Positions 35,840 through 45,175 of a stretch of 64,000 nt of DNA are shown piece after piece. Both the position numbers and the translations under genes were made by a program. The notes beneath the pieces were generated by a model. It searched no databases and was not told the origin of the DNA. It saw only the letters and a program-made list of their open reading frames with translations. Source of the stretch: Aquimarina brevivitae (GTDB taxonomy: Bacteria; Bacteroidota; Bacteroidia; Flavobacteriales; Flavobacteriaceae); NCBI RefSeq assembly GCF_004216895.1, contig NZ_SGXE01000002.1, forward strand, positions 744,001-808,000, written 5' to 3'. The number at the start of each line of letters is the position of its first letter. The stretch's first letter is position 1.

Positions 35840-36436
35840 ATGAAAATAGACTTTAATAAAAACAACGACGGACTAATACCTGCGATCATACAAGATGCAG
35901 AGACTAAGAATGTTTTAATGTTGGGCTACATGAATGAAGAAGCCTATACCAAGACATTAGAGATTAAAAAGGTTACATTTTATAGTAGGTCTAAACAACG
36001 CCTTTGGACTAAAGGTGAAGAAAGTGGGAATTTTTTACAGCTTGTGGATATAAAAAATGACTGTGATCAAGATACTTTATTGGTTAGCGTTGAACCAAAA
36101 GGACCTACCTGTCATAAGGGATCAGATACGTGCTGGAATGAATCTAATGAACAAACCTTTGGATTTTTGTCGCAGCTCGAGACTATTATTAAAAGCAGAA
36201 AAGAAAATCAAGAGGATGAAAAATCTTATGTAGCTTCTTTGTTTAGAAAAGGAATTAATAAGGTAGCTCAAAAAGTAGGTGAAGAAGCGGTCGAGGTAGT
36301 TATTGAGGCTAAAGATAATAATGAAGAGTTGTTTCTAAACGAAAGTGCAGATTTACTATTTCATTATTTGATTTTACTACAAGCCAAAGGGTATACTTTG
36401 AAGGATATTGTGGCTGTATTGCAAAGTCGACACTAA
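35840..36436 (+). CDS. hisIE: Bifunctional phosphoribosyl-AMP cyclohydrolase / phosphoribosyl-ATP pyrophosphatase
   Basis: A 198-residue fusion that performs the second and third steps of histidine synthesis. Residues ~1-105 are HisI: LMLGYMNEEAYTKTLEIKKVTFYSRSKQRLWTKGEESGN, then metal-binding DCDQDTLLV and GPTCHKGSDTCW. Residues ~110-198 are HisE: SYVASLFRKGINKVAQKVGEEAVEVVIEAK. It is the last gene of the operon. Confidence 0.96.
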   Translation: MKIDFNKNNDGLIPAIIQDAETKNVLMLGYMNEEAYTKTLEIKKVTFYSRSKQRLWTKGEESGNFLQLVDIKNDCDQDTLLVSVEPKGPTCHKGSDTCWNESNEQTFGFLSQLETIIKSRKENQEDEKSYVASLFRKGINKVAQKVGEEAVEVVIEAKDNNEELFLNESADLLFHYLILLQAKGYTLKDIVAVLQSRH

Positions 36437-36484
36437 AGCATCAGTACTTATACAGTTTAAAAGCAACTATCTTTAAACAACTTC

Positions 36485-36515
36485 TTGGTTTATAAAAATT
36501 TAAGTTGTAATTTTG
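36485..36515 (+). promoter_or_regulatory. rpsA promoter
   Basis: TTG at 36485-36487 and TAATTTTG at 36508-36515 with a 20-bp spacer, a good consensus match. The rpsA ATG is 112 bp further, leaving a leader of ~105 nt that might hold autoregulation; no clear structure was identified. Confidence 0.6.
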
Positions 36516-36627
36516 CACTCCTTTTGGCGAGTAAGAGAAAAAAGGAATAATCAAAAACTATAACCCTTCTGTATAAGGTTTCGTCTTAAAATTCTCTGAC
36601 ACATACAGAATACAAATTAAATCTTCA

Positions 36628-38442
36628 ATGTCTGAAGAAACTAAAAACACTGAAGTTCAGGAAAAAGAAGCTCCTGCAGCATCTCCGCAACAGGCTAATC
36701 CTGAGCAATTTTTGAAAGAATTTAACTGGCACAATTACGAAGAGGGTATTGACCCAATCGCTGACTCTAAATTAGAAGAGTTTGAGAAGCTAGTTGAAGA
36801 AAATTTTGTTGACACCTTAGATGACGAGGTTGTAGAAGGTACAGTAATTAATATTACGGACCGTGATGCAATCATTGATATCAATGCAAAGAGTGAAGGT
36901 GTTATCTCCTTAAATGAATTCCGTTACAACCCGGATTTAAAAGTAGGTGACAAAGTAGAAGTATTAATTGACGTTCGTGAAGACGCAACAGGTCAATTAA
37001 TTTTATCTCATAGAAAAGCTAGAGTAATTAAAGCTTGGGATAGAGTAAACGATGCTCACGATACTGGAGAGATTGTTAATGGTTACGTAAAATGTAGAAC
37101 AAAAGGAGGAATGATCGTTGACGTATTCGGTATCGAGGCGTTCTTACCAGGTTCTCAGATTGATGTTAAACCAATCCGTGATTATGATGCTTATGTAGGA
37201 AAAACTATGGAATTTAAAGTGGTTAAAATTAATCACGAGTTTAAAAACGTAGTAGTTTCTCATAAAGCACTTATCGAGGCTGATATTGAAGAGCAGAAGA
37301 AAGAAATCATTGGTCAGTTAGAAAAAGGACAAGTATTAGAAGGTGTGGTTAAAAACATCACTTCTTATGGTGTGTTCGTTGACCTTGGTGGTGTAGATGG
37401 ACTTGTTCATATTACTGATCTTTCTTGGTCTAGAATTAATCATCCAAATGAAATCGTTGAGCTTGATCAAAAGCTTAACGTAGTAATTCTTGACTTTGAT
37501 GAGGATAAAACAAGAATCCAACTTGGTCTTAAGCAATTAAAACCACATCCGTGGGAAGCTTTAGATAAAGAGCTTAAAGTTGGTGATAAGGTAAAAGGTA
37601 AAGTAGTAGTTATTGCTGATTACGGTGCCTTTATCGAAGTTGAAGAAGGAGTAGAGGGTCTTATCCACGTTTCTGAAATGTCTTGGTCTACACACTTAAG
37701 ATCTGCACAAGATTTTGTAAATGTAGGAGACGAAGTAGAAGCAGTTGTACTTACATTAGATAGAGAAGAGCGCAAAATGTCACTTGGTATTAAGCAATTG
37801 ACTCCAGATCCTTGGACAGATATAACTACTAAATATCCTGTAGGTTCTAAGCACAGTGGTGTAGTTCGTAACTTTACTAACTTTGGAGTATTCGTAGAGT
37901 TAGAAGAAGGTATTGACGGACTTATCTATATTTCAGACCTATCTTGGACTAAGAAAATTAAGCACCCATCAGACTTTACTAATGTAGGTGATAAACTTGA
38001 TGTTGTTGTTCTTGAGCTTGATGTTGAAGGACGTAAATTAAGCTTAGGTCACAAACAAATCGAGGATAATCCTTGGGATAAGTATGAGACTGAGTTTGGT
38101 GTAGGAACTAAGCACACTGCTAAGATTGCAGAAATCGTAGATAAAGGTGCTACATTAGAGTTTAACGAGGATATCGTTGCATTCGTTCCTTCAAGACACT
38201 TAGAGAAAGAAGATGGAAGTAAACTTAAAAAAGGTGATGAGGCAGAATTCCAAATCATTGAATTCAACAAAGAATTCAAAAGAGTGGTAGCTTCTCATAC
38301 AGCTTTATTTAAGGAAGAAGAAGCAAAGATTGTTAAGCAAGCTGCGAAAAAAGCTGCTGCAAACACAGCAGAAAGAACAACGCTTGGTGATATCGATGCA
38401 TTAGCAGATTTAAAAGCTAAATTAGAGAAAGGCGAAAAATAA
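36628..38442 (+). CDS. rpsA: 30S ribosomal protein S1
   Basis: A 604-residue protein with six S1 (OB-fold) repeats beginning at about residues 58, 140, 230, 315, 400 and 490. The middle ones are most canonical (LEGVVKNITSYGVFVDLGGVDGLVHITDLSW, GKVVVIADYGAFIEVEEGVEGLIHVSEMSW). The N-terminus is an acidic, Ala/Pro-rich extension. S1 brings mRNA to the 30S subunit; in Bacteroidota, which rarely use SD sequences, it is presumably important for initiation. Codon choice is enriched in highly expressed forms. It is monocistronic, with its own promoter and terminator. Confidence 0.96.
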   Translation: MSEETKNTEVQEKEAPAASPQQANPEQFLKEFNWHNYEEGIDPIADSKLEEFEKLVEENFVDTLDDEVVEGTVINITDRDAIIDINAKSEGVISLNEFRYNPDLKVGDKVEVLIDVREDATGQLILSHRKARVIKAWDRVNDAHDTGEIVNGYVKCRTKGGMIVDVFGIEAFLPGSQIDVKPIRDYDAYVGKTMEFKVVKINHEFKNVVVSHKALIEADIEEQKKEIIGQLEKGQVLEGVVKNITSYGVFVDLGGVDGLVHITDLSWSRINHPNEIVELDQKLNVVILDFDEDKTRIQLGLKQLKPHPWEALDKELKVGDKVKGKVVVIADYGAFIEVEEGVEGLIHVSEMSWSTHLRSAQDFVNVGDEVEAVVLTLDREERKMSLGIKQLTPDPWTDITTKYPVGSKHSGVVRNFTNFGVFVELEEGIDGLIYISDLSWTKKIKHPSDFTNVGDKLDVVVLELDVEGRKLSLGHKQIEDNPWDKYETEFGVGTKHTAKIAEIVDKGATLEFNEDIVAFVPSRHLEKEDGSKLKKGDEAEFQIIEFNKEFKRVVASHTALFKEEEAKIVKQAAKKAAANTAERTTLGDIDALADLKAKLEKGEK

Positions 38443-38466
38443 TTTTCGTACTATCATTATAACATC

Positions 38467-38499
38467 AAAGGCTGCTATTTTAGCAGCCTTTGTTTTTTT
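38467..38499 (+). terminator. Rho-independent terminator after rpsA
   Basis: An 11-bp perfect stem AAAGGCTGCTA/TAGCAGCCTTT with a TTT loop is followed by a run of T, 24 bp past the stop codon. Confidence 0.92.
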
Positions 38500-38548
38500 A
38501 TGTGTATAATAAAGCCCAACACTTAATTTTAAAATACTAAATTTTCAT

Positions 38549-38556
38549 TACTTTTG
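38549..38556 (+). promoter_or_regulatory. pyrR promoter, -7 box
   Basis: TACTTTTG (TAnnTTTG) 27 bp before the chosen pyrR ATG at 38584. It makes the upstream in-frame ATG at 38569 less likely, since the transcript would begin close to it. Confidence 0.55.
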
Positions 38557-38583
38557 TAATACACAGATTTGCTAACCTATCTT

Positions 38584-39123
38584 ATGAGTCAAAAACTACT
38601 ACTTAGTGCAAAAGAAATAGATATTATCTTGCACCGATTGGCTTGTCAAATTTTAGAAAATCATCCAGACTTTAGTGATACAGTGCTTATTGGTATACAG
38701 CCAAGAGGAAAGTATTTAGCAGATCGTATCAAAAAAATTTTAGAAGAGGAGCATCAAATCTCTAACCTGTCTTTGGGCTATCTTGATATTACATTTTATA
38801 GGGATGACTTTAGAAGGGGAGAAAAAATTTTAGAAGCTAATAAAACAGATATAAATTTCATTGTTGAAAACAAAAGGGTTGTTTTTATAGATGATGTACT
38901 CTATACAGGTAGAAGCATAAGAGCAGCACTTACAGCGGTACAATCCTTCGGACGCCCCACAGAAATTGAATTATTGACCTTAATTGATAGACGATTTAGT
39001 AGACACTTGCCCATACAGCCCAATTATCGAGGAAGACAAGTAGATGCAATAGATTTGGAAAAGGTAAAGGTAAATTGGGTAGAAAATGAGGGTGAAGATG
39101 CGGTTTACCTAGTTAGCAGATAA
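38584..39123 (+). CDS. pyrR: Bifunctional pyr operon regulator / uracil phosphoribosyltransferase
   Basis: A 179-residue PyrR from ATG 38584 (MSQKLLLSAKEID). The open frame could start five codons earlier, but the family start and the -7 box favour this one. The PRPP-binding loop RVVFIDDVLYTGRSIRAAL and the N-terminal GIQPRGKYLADRI are diagnostic. In Firmicutes, PyrR binds UMP and an RNA attenuator; I see no anti-antiterminator or terminator in the 30-bp gap before pyrB, so RNA-based control here is not evident. It leads the pyrR-pyrB-orf-rnz-pdxH run. Confidence 0.93.
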   Translation: MSQKLLLSAKEIDIILHRLACQILENHPDFSDTVLIGIQPRGKYLADRIKKILEEEHQISNLSLGYLDITFYRDDFRRGEKILEANKTDINFIVENKRVVFIDDVLYTGRSIRAALTAVQSFGRPTEIELLTLIDRRFSRHLPIQPNYRGRQVDAIDLEKVKVNWVENEGEDAVYLVSR

Positions 39124-39152
39124 AGATAACAGCTAAAAAGAAAACGTAAAAA

Positions 39153-40082
39153 ATGAGCGAATTAAGTGTAGATCACTTATTAGGAATTAAGTACCTAAAA
39201 CCCGAAGATATTCAGCTTATATTCGAAACAGCTGATCATTTTAAGGAGGTGATCAATCGACCAATAAAAAAGGTTCCTTCGCTTAGAGATATTACGATTG
39301 CCAATTTGTTTTTCGAAAATAGTACAAGGACGCGTCTTTCTTTCGAACTAGCAGAAAAGCGATTGTCGGCAGATGTAGTTAATTTCTCTGCAGCCTCTTC
39401 TTCGGTTAAAAAGGGAGAAACCTTAATAGATACCGTAAACAATATCCTTTCTATGAAAGTGGATATGGTAGTGATGCGGCACCCAAATCCGGGCGCAGGC
39501 GTTTTCCTATCGAAACACGTAGACGCCAAAATTGTCAATGCTGGTGATGGAGCTCACGAACACCCAACACAAGCCTTGTTGGATTCTTATTCCATTCGAG
39601 AACGTTTAGGTGAAGTAGCTGGAAAGAAAGTAGTAATAGTTGGGGATATACTACACTCCAGAGTAGCTTTGTCAAATATTTTTGCGCTGCAATTACAAGG
39701 TGCAGAGGTTATGGTGTGTGGTCCAAAAACACTATTACCAAAATATATTCAGCAATTAGGCGTCAAAGTAGAAACGAATCTTATCAAAGCATTGGAGTGG
39801 TGTGATGTAGCCAATATGCTTAGAGTGCAAAATGAACGGATGGAAATTAGTTATTTTCCTTCTACAAGAGAATATACCCAGCAATTTGGATTAACAAAAA
39901 AGATAGTCGACAGTTTAAATAAAGAGATCGTTATTATGCATCCCGGTCCCATCAATAGAGGAGTAGAAATCACTAGTGATGTGGCTGATTCAGAACAAGC
40001 TATCATTCTGGATCAAGTAGAAAACGGGGTTGCGGTTAGGATGGCTGTTATTTATTTATTAGCTTCAAAGATAAAACGATAA
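39153..40082 (+). CDS. pyrB: Aspartate carbamoyltransferase catalytic subunit
   Basis: A 309-residue ATCase catalytic chain, the committed step of pyrimidine synthesis. Carbamoyl-phosphate binding FFENSTRTRLSFELAEKRL, SSSVKKGETLIDT, VMRHPNPGAG, GDGAHEHPTQALLDSYSIRE, and the Asp-binding MLRVQNERM and MHPGPINRGVEI are all intact. No pyrI regulatory subunit gene is adjacent. It is 29 bp after pyrR. Confidence 0.97.
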   Translation: MSELSVDHLLGIKYLKPEDIQLIFETADHFKEVINRPIKKVPSLRDITIANLFFENSTRTRLSFELAEKRLSADVVNFSAASSSVKKGETLIDTVNNILSMKVDMVVMRHPNPGAGVFLSKHVDAKIVNAGDGAHEHPTQALLDSYSIRERLGEVAGKKVVIVGDILHSRVALSNIFALQLQGAEVMVCGPKTLLPKYIQQLGVKVETNLIKALEWCDVANMLRVQNERMEISYFPSTREYTQQFGLTKKIVDSLNKEIVIMHPGPINRGVEITSDVADSEQAIILDQVENGVAVRMAVIYLLASKIKR

Positions 40083-40085
40083 CGT

Positions 40086-40418
40086 ATGATATTTAATAAA
40101 GAAGGTTCAACAACCATTATCACTCAAGAGAAGTCAACAATAGGGGATTTCTTAAAAAAACTAGACGAAAAGTATACTACTTTTGCTAATGACAATGTAA
40201 TTATTAATCTATTTTCATTAAAAAGTTTAACAGCAAAAGACATCACTGAGTTTTTAATGATGTCAAAAACCCATAAAGCAAAAAATAGATCTTTCGTAAT
40301 CGTTACTGAACAGGTAACGTATGACGAAGTTCCTGAAGAGATTACTATAGTGCCAACACTGCAGGAGGCCTATGATTTAGTAGAAATGGAAGAGATCGAA
40401 CGCGATTTAGAGTTTTAA
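40086..40418 (+). CDS. Small protein with a possible STAS-like fold
   Basis: A 110-residue protein 3 bp after pyrB and 25 bp before rnz. The order NVIINLFSLKSLTAKDITEFLMMSKTHKAKNRSFVIVTE...IVPTLQEAYDLVEMEE resembles the strand-helix-strand-helix rhythm of STAS (anti-sigma antagonist-like) domains, ending in the typical eeA helix. The phosphorylatable Ser/Thr of true anti-anti-sigma factors is uncertain; S47 or T49 are possible. It has no membrane segment. I recall this position being occupied by a similar small gene in other Flavobacteriia, but cannot check. The function is unknown. Confidence 0.6.
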   Translation: MIFNKEGSTTIITQEKSTIGDFLKKLDEKYTTFANDNVIINLFSLKSLTAKDITEFLMMSKTHKAKNRSFVIVTEQVTYDEVPEEITIVPTLQEAYDLVEMEEIERDLEF

Positions 40419-40443
40419 TAAAATAAATACCTTATTATAAATT

Positions 40444-41349
40444 TTGAAATTAACCATATTAGGTTGTTACTCTGCTACTCCGAGGACATTTACTAATCCA
40501 ACATCTCAGGTTTTAGAAATAAAAAATAGATTATTTCTTATTGATTGCGGTGAGGGAACGCAGGTTGAATTAAGAAGAAATAAAATACGGTTTTCAAAAA
40601 TTGAACACATATTTATTTCGCATTTACACGGTGATCATTTTTATGGTTTAATAGGTTTAATTAGTACGTTTAAGTTATTAAAAAGAGATAAACCATTGAC
40701 GATTCACGGTCCTAAAGGTATTAAGGAGATAATAACGCTGCAGCTCAAATTATCTGATTCCTGGACAGATTATCCGCTTTATTTTAAAGAATTGACAGCA
40801 ACTGAATCGGTGGTTATATTTGAAGATGAAAAAGTTAAAGTGAGTACGATACCCTTACAACATCGTATTTATTGCAATGGGTTTTTATTCGAAGAGAAGT
40901 TAGCTGATCGGACCTTATTGATAGATAAGGTTGAGGAATATGGAATTGATCGGGCGTATTACAGAGGAATAAAAAAAGGTAAGGATGTAATACTTGAAGA
41001 TGGAACGGTTGTTCCTAACGAGAAGATCACAATGGATCCACCTGCCCCAAAAAGCTATGCTTTTTGTAGTGATACCAGGTATGATGAAACAAAAATTGAA
41101 TTAATAAACGGCGTTACGGCATTATATCACGAATCTACATTTTTAGAGAGCCATAAGCACCTCTCTTATCCTACAGGGCATAGTACAGCTACCGAAGCAG
41201 CGCTCATAGCAAAAAAAGCTAACGTTGGCTATTTAATATTGGGCCATTATTCTACCCGATATGATAGTATCGAAAAGTTTAGAGAAGAAGCTTTAAAAAT
41301 ATTTGAAAGAGTAGGTATTGCAGAGGATGGCAAATTTTTTAACTTTTAA
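40444..41349 (+). CDS. rnz: Ribonuclease Z
   Basis: A 301-residue tRNase Z (beta-lactamase fold) that matures the 3' end of tRNAs. The metal motif FISHLHGDHFYGLIGL, FCSDTRYDE and the GHSTATEAALIAKKANVGYLILGHYSTRY block are present, and length is that of the short form. The start codon is TTG at 40444 (KLTILGCYSATP). It sits in the same-strand run from pyrR to pdxH. Confidence 0.95.
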   Translation: MKLTILGCYSATPRTFTNPTSQVLEIKNRLFLIDCGEGTQVELRRNKIRFSKIEHIFISHLHGDHFYGLIGLISTFKLLKRDKPLTIHGPKGIKEIITLQLKLSDSWTDYPLYFKELTATESVVIFEDEKVKVSTIPLQHRIYCNGFLFEEKLADRTLLIDKVEEYGIDRAYYRGIKKGKDVILEDGTVVPNEKITMDPPAPKSYAFCSDTRYDETKIELINGVTALYHESTFLESHKHLSYPTGHSTATEAALIAKKANVGYLILGHYSTRYDSIEKFREEALKIFERVGIAEDGKFFNF

Positions 41350-41356
41350 ATAAAAA

Positions 41357-42001
41357 ATGAATAGAGATTTATCAGAGTATCGAAAAAATTATAAACTAGA
41401 TTTTCTTGAAGAAAAAGATTTAACAGCTTCACCAATGGATTTGTTTTCTAAGTGGTTTAAGGAAGTTGAAAATGAAGGAAGCTTGGAAGAAGCAAATGCT
41501 ATGACTTTGAGTACGTTGGAGGAGGATGGTTTTACCCGGGGTAGAATTGTTTTGCTTAAAAGTTATGATAAAGATGGTTTTGTGTTTTATACTAATTATA
41601 CATCACAGAAAGCTAAAGCTATAGAAAAACACAATAAAGTTGGTATTTCATTTTTCTGGCCAAACCTAGAGCGGCAGGTTACTATAAAAGGAATTATTGA
41701 AAAATTGGATGAAGCTAAAAGCGAGTTATATTTTAATAGTCGTCCAGAAGGTAGCAAGTTAGGAGCATGGGCTTCAAATCAAAGTTCGGTGATTGAATCT
41801 AGAGAAGTTTTAGAAAATAAACTGGCAGCATTAGAAGAAGAATATAAAAATAAAGAAATAACTAAACCTCCTTTTTGGGGTGGTTATATTGTTAGGCCAG
41901 TTGAAATTGAATTTTGGCAAGGTAGGCCTAATCGGTTACACGATCGGTTTAGATATGCAAAAAAGGGTAATGATTGGAAAGTAGATCGTTTAGCACCCTA
42001 A
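41357..42001 (+). CDS. pdxH: Pyridoxamine 5'-phosphate oxidase
   Basis: A 214-residue FMN-dependent oxidase making pyridoxal 5'-phosphate. Motifs: AMTLSTLEEDGFTRGRIVLLKSYDKDGFVFYTNYTSQKAKAIEKH (FMN site), WPNLERQVTIKG, FNSRPEGSKLGAWASNQSSVI, and the C-terminal VEFWQG-like IEFWQGRPNRLHDRFRY and WKVDRLAP. It starts 7 bp after rnz. A bidirectional terminator separates it from the convergent OmpA-family gene. Confidence 0.96.
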   Translation: MNRDLSEYRKNYKLDFLEEKDLTASPMDLFSKWFKEVENEGSLEEANAMTLSTLEEDGFTRGRIVLLKSYDKDGFVFYTNYTSQKAKAIEKHNKVGISFFWPNLERQVTIKGIIEKLDEAKSELYFNSRPEGSKLGAWASNQSSVIESREVLENKLAALEEEYKNKEITKPPFWGGYIVRPVEIEFWQGRPNRLHDRFRYAKKGNDWKVDRLAP

Positions 42002-42050
42002 GTTTTAAATACCAATATTGATTGATATATAATTGATCAGATAAGCATAA

Positions 42051-42086
42051 AAAAAGAGCGTTTTATCTTGTTAAAACGCTCTTTTT
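42051..42086. terminator. Bidirectional rho-independent terminator between pdxH and the OmpA-family gene
   Basis: A 15-bp perfect stem (AAAAAGAGCGTTTTA / TAAAACGCTCTTTTT) with a 6-nt loop. The A and T arms give U tracts in both directions, fitting the convergent genes. Confidence 0.92.
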
Positions 42087-42120
42087 ATGGATATTTAATT
42101 TAAGGGATAGTTCTGTTTTT

Positions 42121-44304
42121 TTAATCCATAATTACAAAACTGGATCTTCTGTTTAGTTTATATTCTTTTTCACTACAATCTTCACCATCCTTACATTTAT
42201 TGATCGGTCTGCTTTCGCCATAACCGATATATGATAATATTCTATTTTTAGAAATATCTTTGCTGATCAGATATTGATAGATCGATTCTGCTCTTTTCTG
42301 AGATAGTTCTAAATTGTATAATTTTTCTCCTCGGCTATCGGAATGGGTTTCAATCCGTATGATCATATCCGGATAATCCGTTGTCATAAGGTTAACAATT
42401 TTGGTTAACTCTATTTCAGCACGTGGTGTAATATCCCATTTATCAAATTCAAAATAAATTTCATTGAGTTCGATAAGATCCTGAATGGTCTTGTTTACTT
42501 TAGTAGTTGCCGTTCTTTCAGAGGTTGGATCAGTTGGATTGGCTACAACATCATTTGGTTCGATACCAGAACTCTCCGTGTTTTTATCCTCAGAAACCTC
42601 AGTAATCTCTGTGTTTTTTTCTGTAAGTTCTTTATCTGGCCTATTGGCTAATCGAATATAGTTTGGGCAATTTAGTCCGCTCATATCAACTGCTAATTTT
42701 AACCTGTAAAAGTCTGGGAAATTACATTTGTTGATATGATTAAATCCTTTAGTCGTAACCCTATTGTCATTAAGGGAACCACTAAATTCTGCAAATACAG
42801 GCTCATCTTCTATAAAAATTTCATAAGTATCTTCTAATAGGCTGCAACCGGTATTAACCTGTACGCTATAACTGATTTCAACAGGTTCACTGTTGAGCTT
42901 TACAAATTTATCAGGTATTGAGAAGCTTAGGCTTCCGGACTCTTCATTGTAGTGATATTTTATTCTTTTGGATGGTAATGTGATCGACTCCTCAGATAAA
43001 ATTACATTCTTAGGTAGTTGGTCTTTTATGATAGTATTTTTTGCATCGTCATTACCGTCATTGTACACCTTTAAGCTGTAGGTGATCTGTTGATCTGGCG
43101 CTATCAAATCGTTGGGATAAACGAATTTATTATCTGGATACTTAGAACGTTTTACAACCTGAATAGCAGGTTCATAGATTTCAATGCTAAACGCCACAGC
43201 CATAACAGAGTATCCATCATTATCCGTCAATAGTCTAAATTTAGCTTCTGTTTGGTTATTACCTATGATGGAATTAAATGAATTTTTAATACTAAAAAGA
43301 TCTGCATCGTATCCTAAGGTATTTTCGCTTGCAGGAACTCGGGTTTTTACATTTCTACCATTTTCGGTAATATTTGCATTGAAAAAGTTATTCATTGGGT
43401 TAGAACTGTCCGTAATCCCTCTATATTTTTCAGCTTCATTAGAATATACCTGAAAGCGATCACCTCTAATTCCTTTATCTCCTTCGTAAGCGATTACCCC
43501 AATTTTACCATTTACTGCTCCTTTAGGAATCGTTTGAAAATTATTGAATGAAAAGTCAACAGGATCAGCTTGGGAATCAATATTAACAAACCCATCATAT
43601 ACATAGAAACGTTTTCTTTGCTTGTTGTCATCTTGATAAATCACAACCATTGTCCAACCACCAGCCAGACCGTTGCCTAACTTTTCATCATCATTAACTT
43701 CAGTTGTAGTTGCAGGTATGTTAGCTACTGTATAGGTGCCTATAGGGCTTGCTAAGCGCAAAACATCTTCAGTAATATCCTTGTAGCAAGAATATTGTTT
43801 AAAATCAGAATTTGGATCCTTATAGTAATCGTGGATCACTTCTGCACCAGTTAATGTGGTGTAAGAGGAGTTCCCTGGATATTTTATTTTAATAGACCGT
43901 ATATCGTGAGCTCTTGGAGTATCTGCGTAAGAAGCTGTCCAGTATAATCCTACGTGTTTTATTGAATTACAAGGGGTTTCAAGATCTAAATCAGCACTAC
44001 TGGAGTTGAATGTAGAAGGGTCATCATCAATATCAATGAATCCCATTTTAAATTGATTGTTTAGACCACCATCGTTATAGCTATTATTAGGATCAAAAAC
44101 TTGTGACCCGTCATCATGGCTCACTTTTCCCAATACCGTATTCGATACAAACTTAAAATCTCCTTTTAAGGTGAATTCTGTTCGCTTAGTTAACGGTACT
44201 TCTACCTGAGCAGATAAGCTCTGGTTATAAAAGAAATTGAAAATAAGCAGGCCTAGAATCTGAAATCCTAAAAGTCTTCTGTGATGTAAAAATAGTTTTT
44301 CCAC
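42121..44304 (-). CDS. OmpA-family outer-membrane protein with DUF11-like domain
   Basis: A 727-residue exported protein. N-terminal residues ~1-33 look like a signal peptide (hydrophobic LLGFQILGLLIFNFFYNQSLSAQ). Residues ~40-375 form a large beta-rich region of unknown type (ILWTASYADTPRAHDIRSIKIKYPG-like sequence; no known motif). Residues ~385-490 resemble a DUF11/conserved-repeat domain (QQITYSLKVYNDGNDDAKNTIIKDQLPKNV). The C-terminal ~115 residues are an OmpA peptidoglycan-binding domain (IYFEFDKWDITPRAEIELTKIV, RIETHSDSRGEKLYNLELSQKRAESIYQYL, IGYGESRP). Two Cys (NKCKDGEDC) lie in the OmpA loop. It probably links the outer membrane or the surface to peptidoglycan. Confidence 0.85.
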   Translation of the reverse strand: MEKLFLHHRRLLGFQILGLLIFNFFYNQSLSAQVEVPLTKRTEFTLKGDFKFVSNTVLGKVSHDDGSQVFDPNNSYNDGGLNNQFKMGFIDIDDDPSTFNSSSADLDLETPCNSIKHVGLYWTASYADTPRAHDIRSIKIKYPGNSSYTTLTGAEVIHDYYKDPNSDFKQYSCYKDITEDVLRLASPIGTYTVANIPATTTEVNDDEKLGNGLAGGWTMVVIYQDDNKQRKRFYVYDGFVNIDSQADPVDFSFNNFQTIPKGAVNGKIGVIAYEGDKGIRGDRFQVYSNEAEKYRGITDSSNPMNNFFNANITENGRNVKTRVPASENTLGYDADLFSIKNSFNSIIGNNQTEAKFRLLTDNDGYSVMAVAFSIEIYEPAIQVVKRSKYPDNKFVYPNDLIAPDQQITYSLKVYNDGNDDAKNTIIKDQLPKNVILSEESITLPSKRIKYHYNEESGSLSFSIPDKFVKLNSEPVEISYSVQVNTGCSLLEDTYEIFIEDEPVFAEFSGSLNDNRVTTKGFNHINKCNFPDFYRLKLAVDMSGLNCPNYIRLANRPDKELTEKNTEITEVSEDKNTESSGIEPNDVVANPTDPTSERTATTKVNKTIQDLIELNEIYFEFDKWDITPRAEIELTKIVNLMTTDYPDMIIRIETHSDSRGEKLYNLELSQKRAESIYQYLISKDISKNRILSYIGYGESRPINKCKDGEDCSEKEYKLNRRSSFVIMD

Positions 44305-44686
44305 ACTTTAAAAGGTTTTTATAATACCTGCTTTAAATACTAAAACAGGATATTATTGTATGATATAGTTATAGGGCAATAGGTCTATTTTAAGGGAAAA
44401 CCGTAAGGTAAAATTAAATGTTAAAATTTAATTAATTAAGAAAAAAAAAGCTTTTTCGATATAAATGGTGATTTAAACGATAAAAGTGTTTTTGCCTTTA
44501 GTTATCTCAAAATCATAAAATTAGCGGTGTCGGATGTGCTTAATGATAAAAAACCTATCAACTGAATAAATTTTAAAACAGATCTTTTTTATTATATTTT
44601 TAAGTTGAATAGTTATAGATTCTAAAACCTTATTAGTAAACTTGTAACAGATAGCCATAGCAAGGAATCGAAATACAATTCAAGGT
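44305..44686. other. Intergenic region between divergent genes, no recognisable element
   Basis: 382 bp of AT-rich sequence between the divergent OmpA-family and SixA-like genes. It holds no open frame, RNA gene or strong hairpin that I can see. A degenerate -7 box, TAAACTTG at 44637-44644 (one mismatch to TAnnTTTG), could serve the SixA-like gene. Confidence 0.4.
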
Positions 44687-45175
44687 ATGAAAACGCTTTA
44701 CTTAATACGTCACGCTAAATCATCTTGGGAGTATAACCTACCAGATGAAGAGCGACCGTTAAATGAGAGAGGAGAAAATGACGCTAAATTAATGGGTCAA
44801 TTTCTTTCCGATATAGATAAACCAATAGATTTGGTGCGTAGTAGTCCAGCAAATCGAGCCTTAACTACAGCAAAAATTGTTACTGAATATTTAGGTATTT
44901 CTGAGGAGGATATTATAATTACAGAAGATTTATATGACTTTCAGGGTTACCAGGTATTAGATTGCATAAAGAATACAGATGATAAGGTCAACTATTTATT
45001 AATTTTTGGACATAACCATGCATTTACATCTTTATGTAATACACTGGGAGATAAACAAATTGACAATTTACCAACTGCTGGATTTGTAGAAATTCAGTTT
45101 GATGTAGACCATTGGAAAGATATTAAAGTAGGAAAAAACTTACTTTCAATATTTCCTAAAGCATTAAAAAAATGA
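44687..45175 (+). CDS. SixA-like histidine phosphatase family protein
   Basis: A 162-residue member of the histidine (phosphoglycerate-mutase-like) phosphatase superfamily. The RHG-type start is LYLIRHAKSSW with the nucleophile His; the second catalytic His is in LLIFGHNHAFTSL. The small size matches SixA, which dephosphorylates phosphohistidine in signalling proteins; its real substrate here is unknown. Its stop overlaps the ppk1 start by 4 bp, so it is coupled to polyphosphate synthesis. Confidence 0.88.
   Translation: MKTLYLIRHAKSSWEYNLPDEERPLNERGENDAKLMGQFLSDIDKPIDLVRSSPANRALTTAKIVTEYLGISEEDIIITEDLYDFQGYQVLDCIKNTDDKVNYLLIFGHNHAFTSLCNTLGDKQIDNLPTAGFVEIQFDVDHWKDIKVGKNLLSIFPKALKK

Noticed and set aside
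42121-44304. Possible type IX secretion C-terminal domain on the OmpA-family protein
   Set aside because: The C-terminus is an OmpA domain ending NRRSSFVIMD, not the Ig-like T9SS sorting domain.
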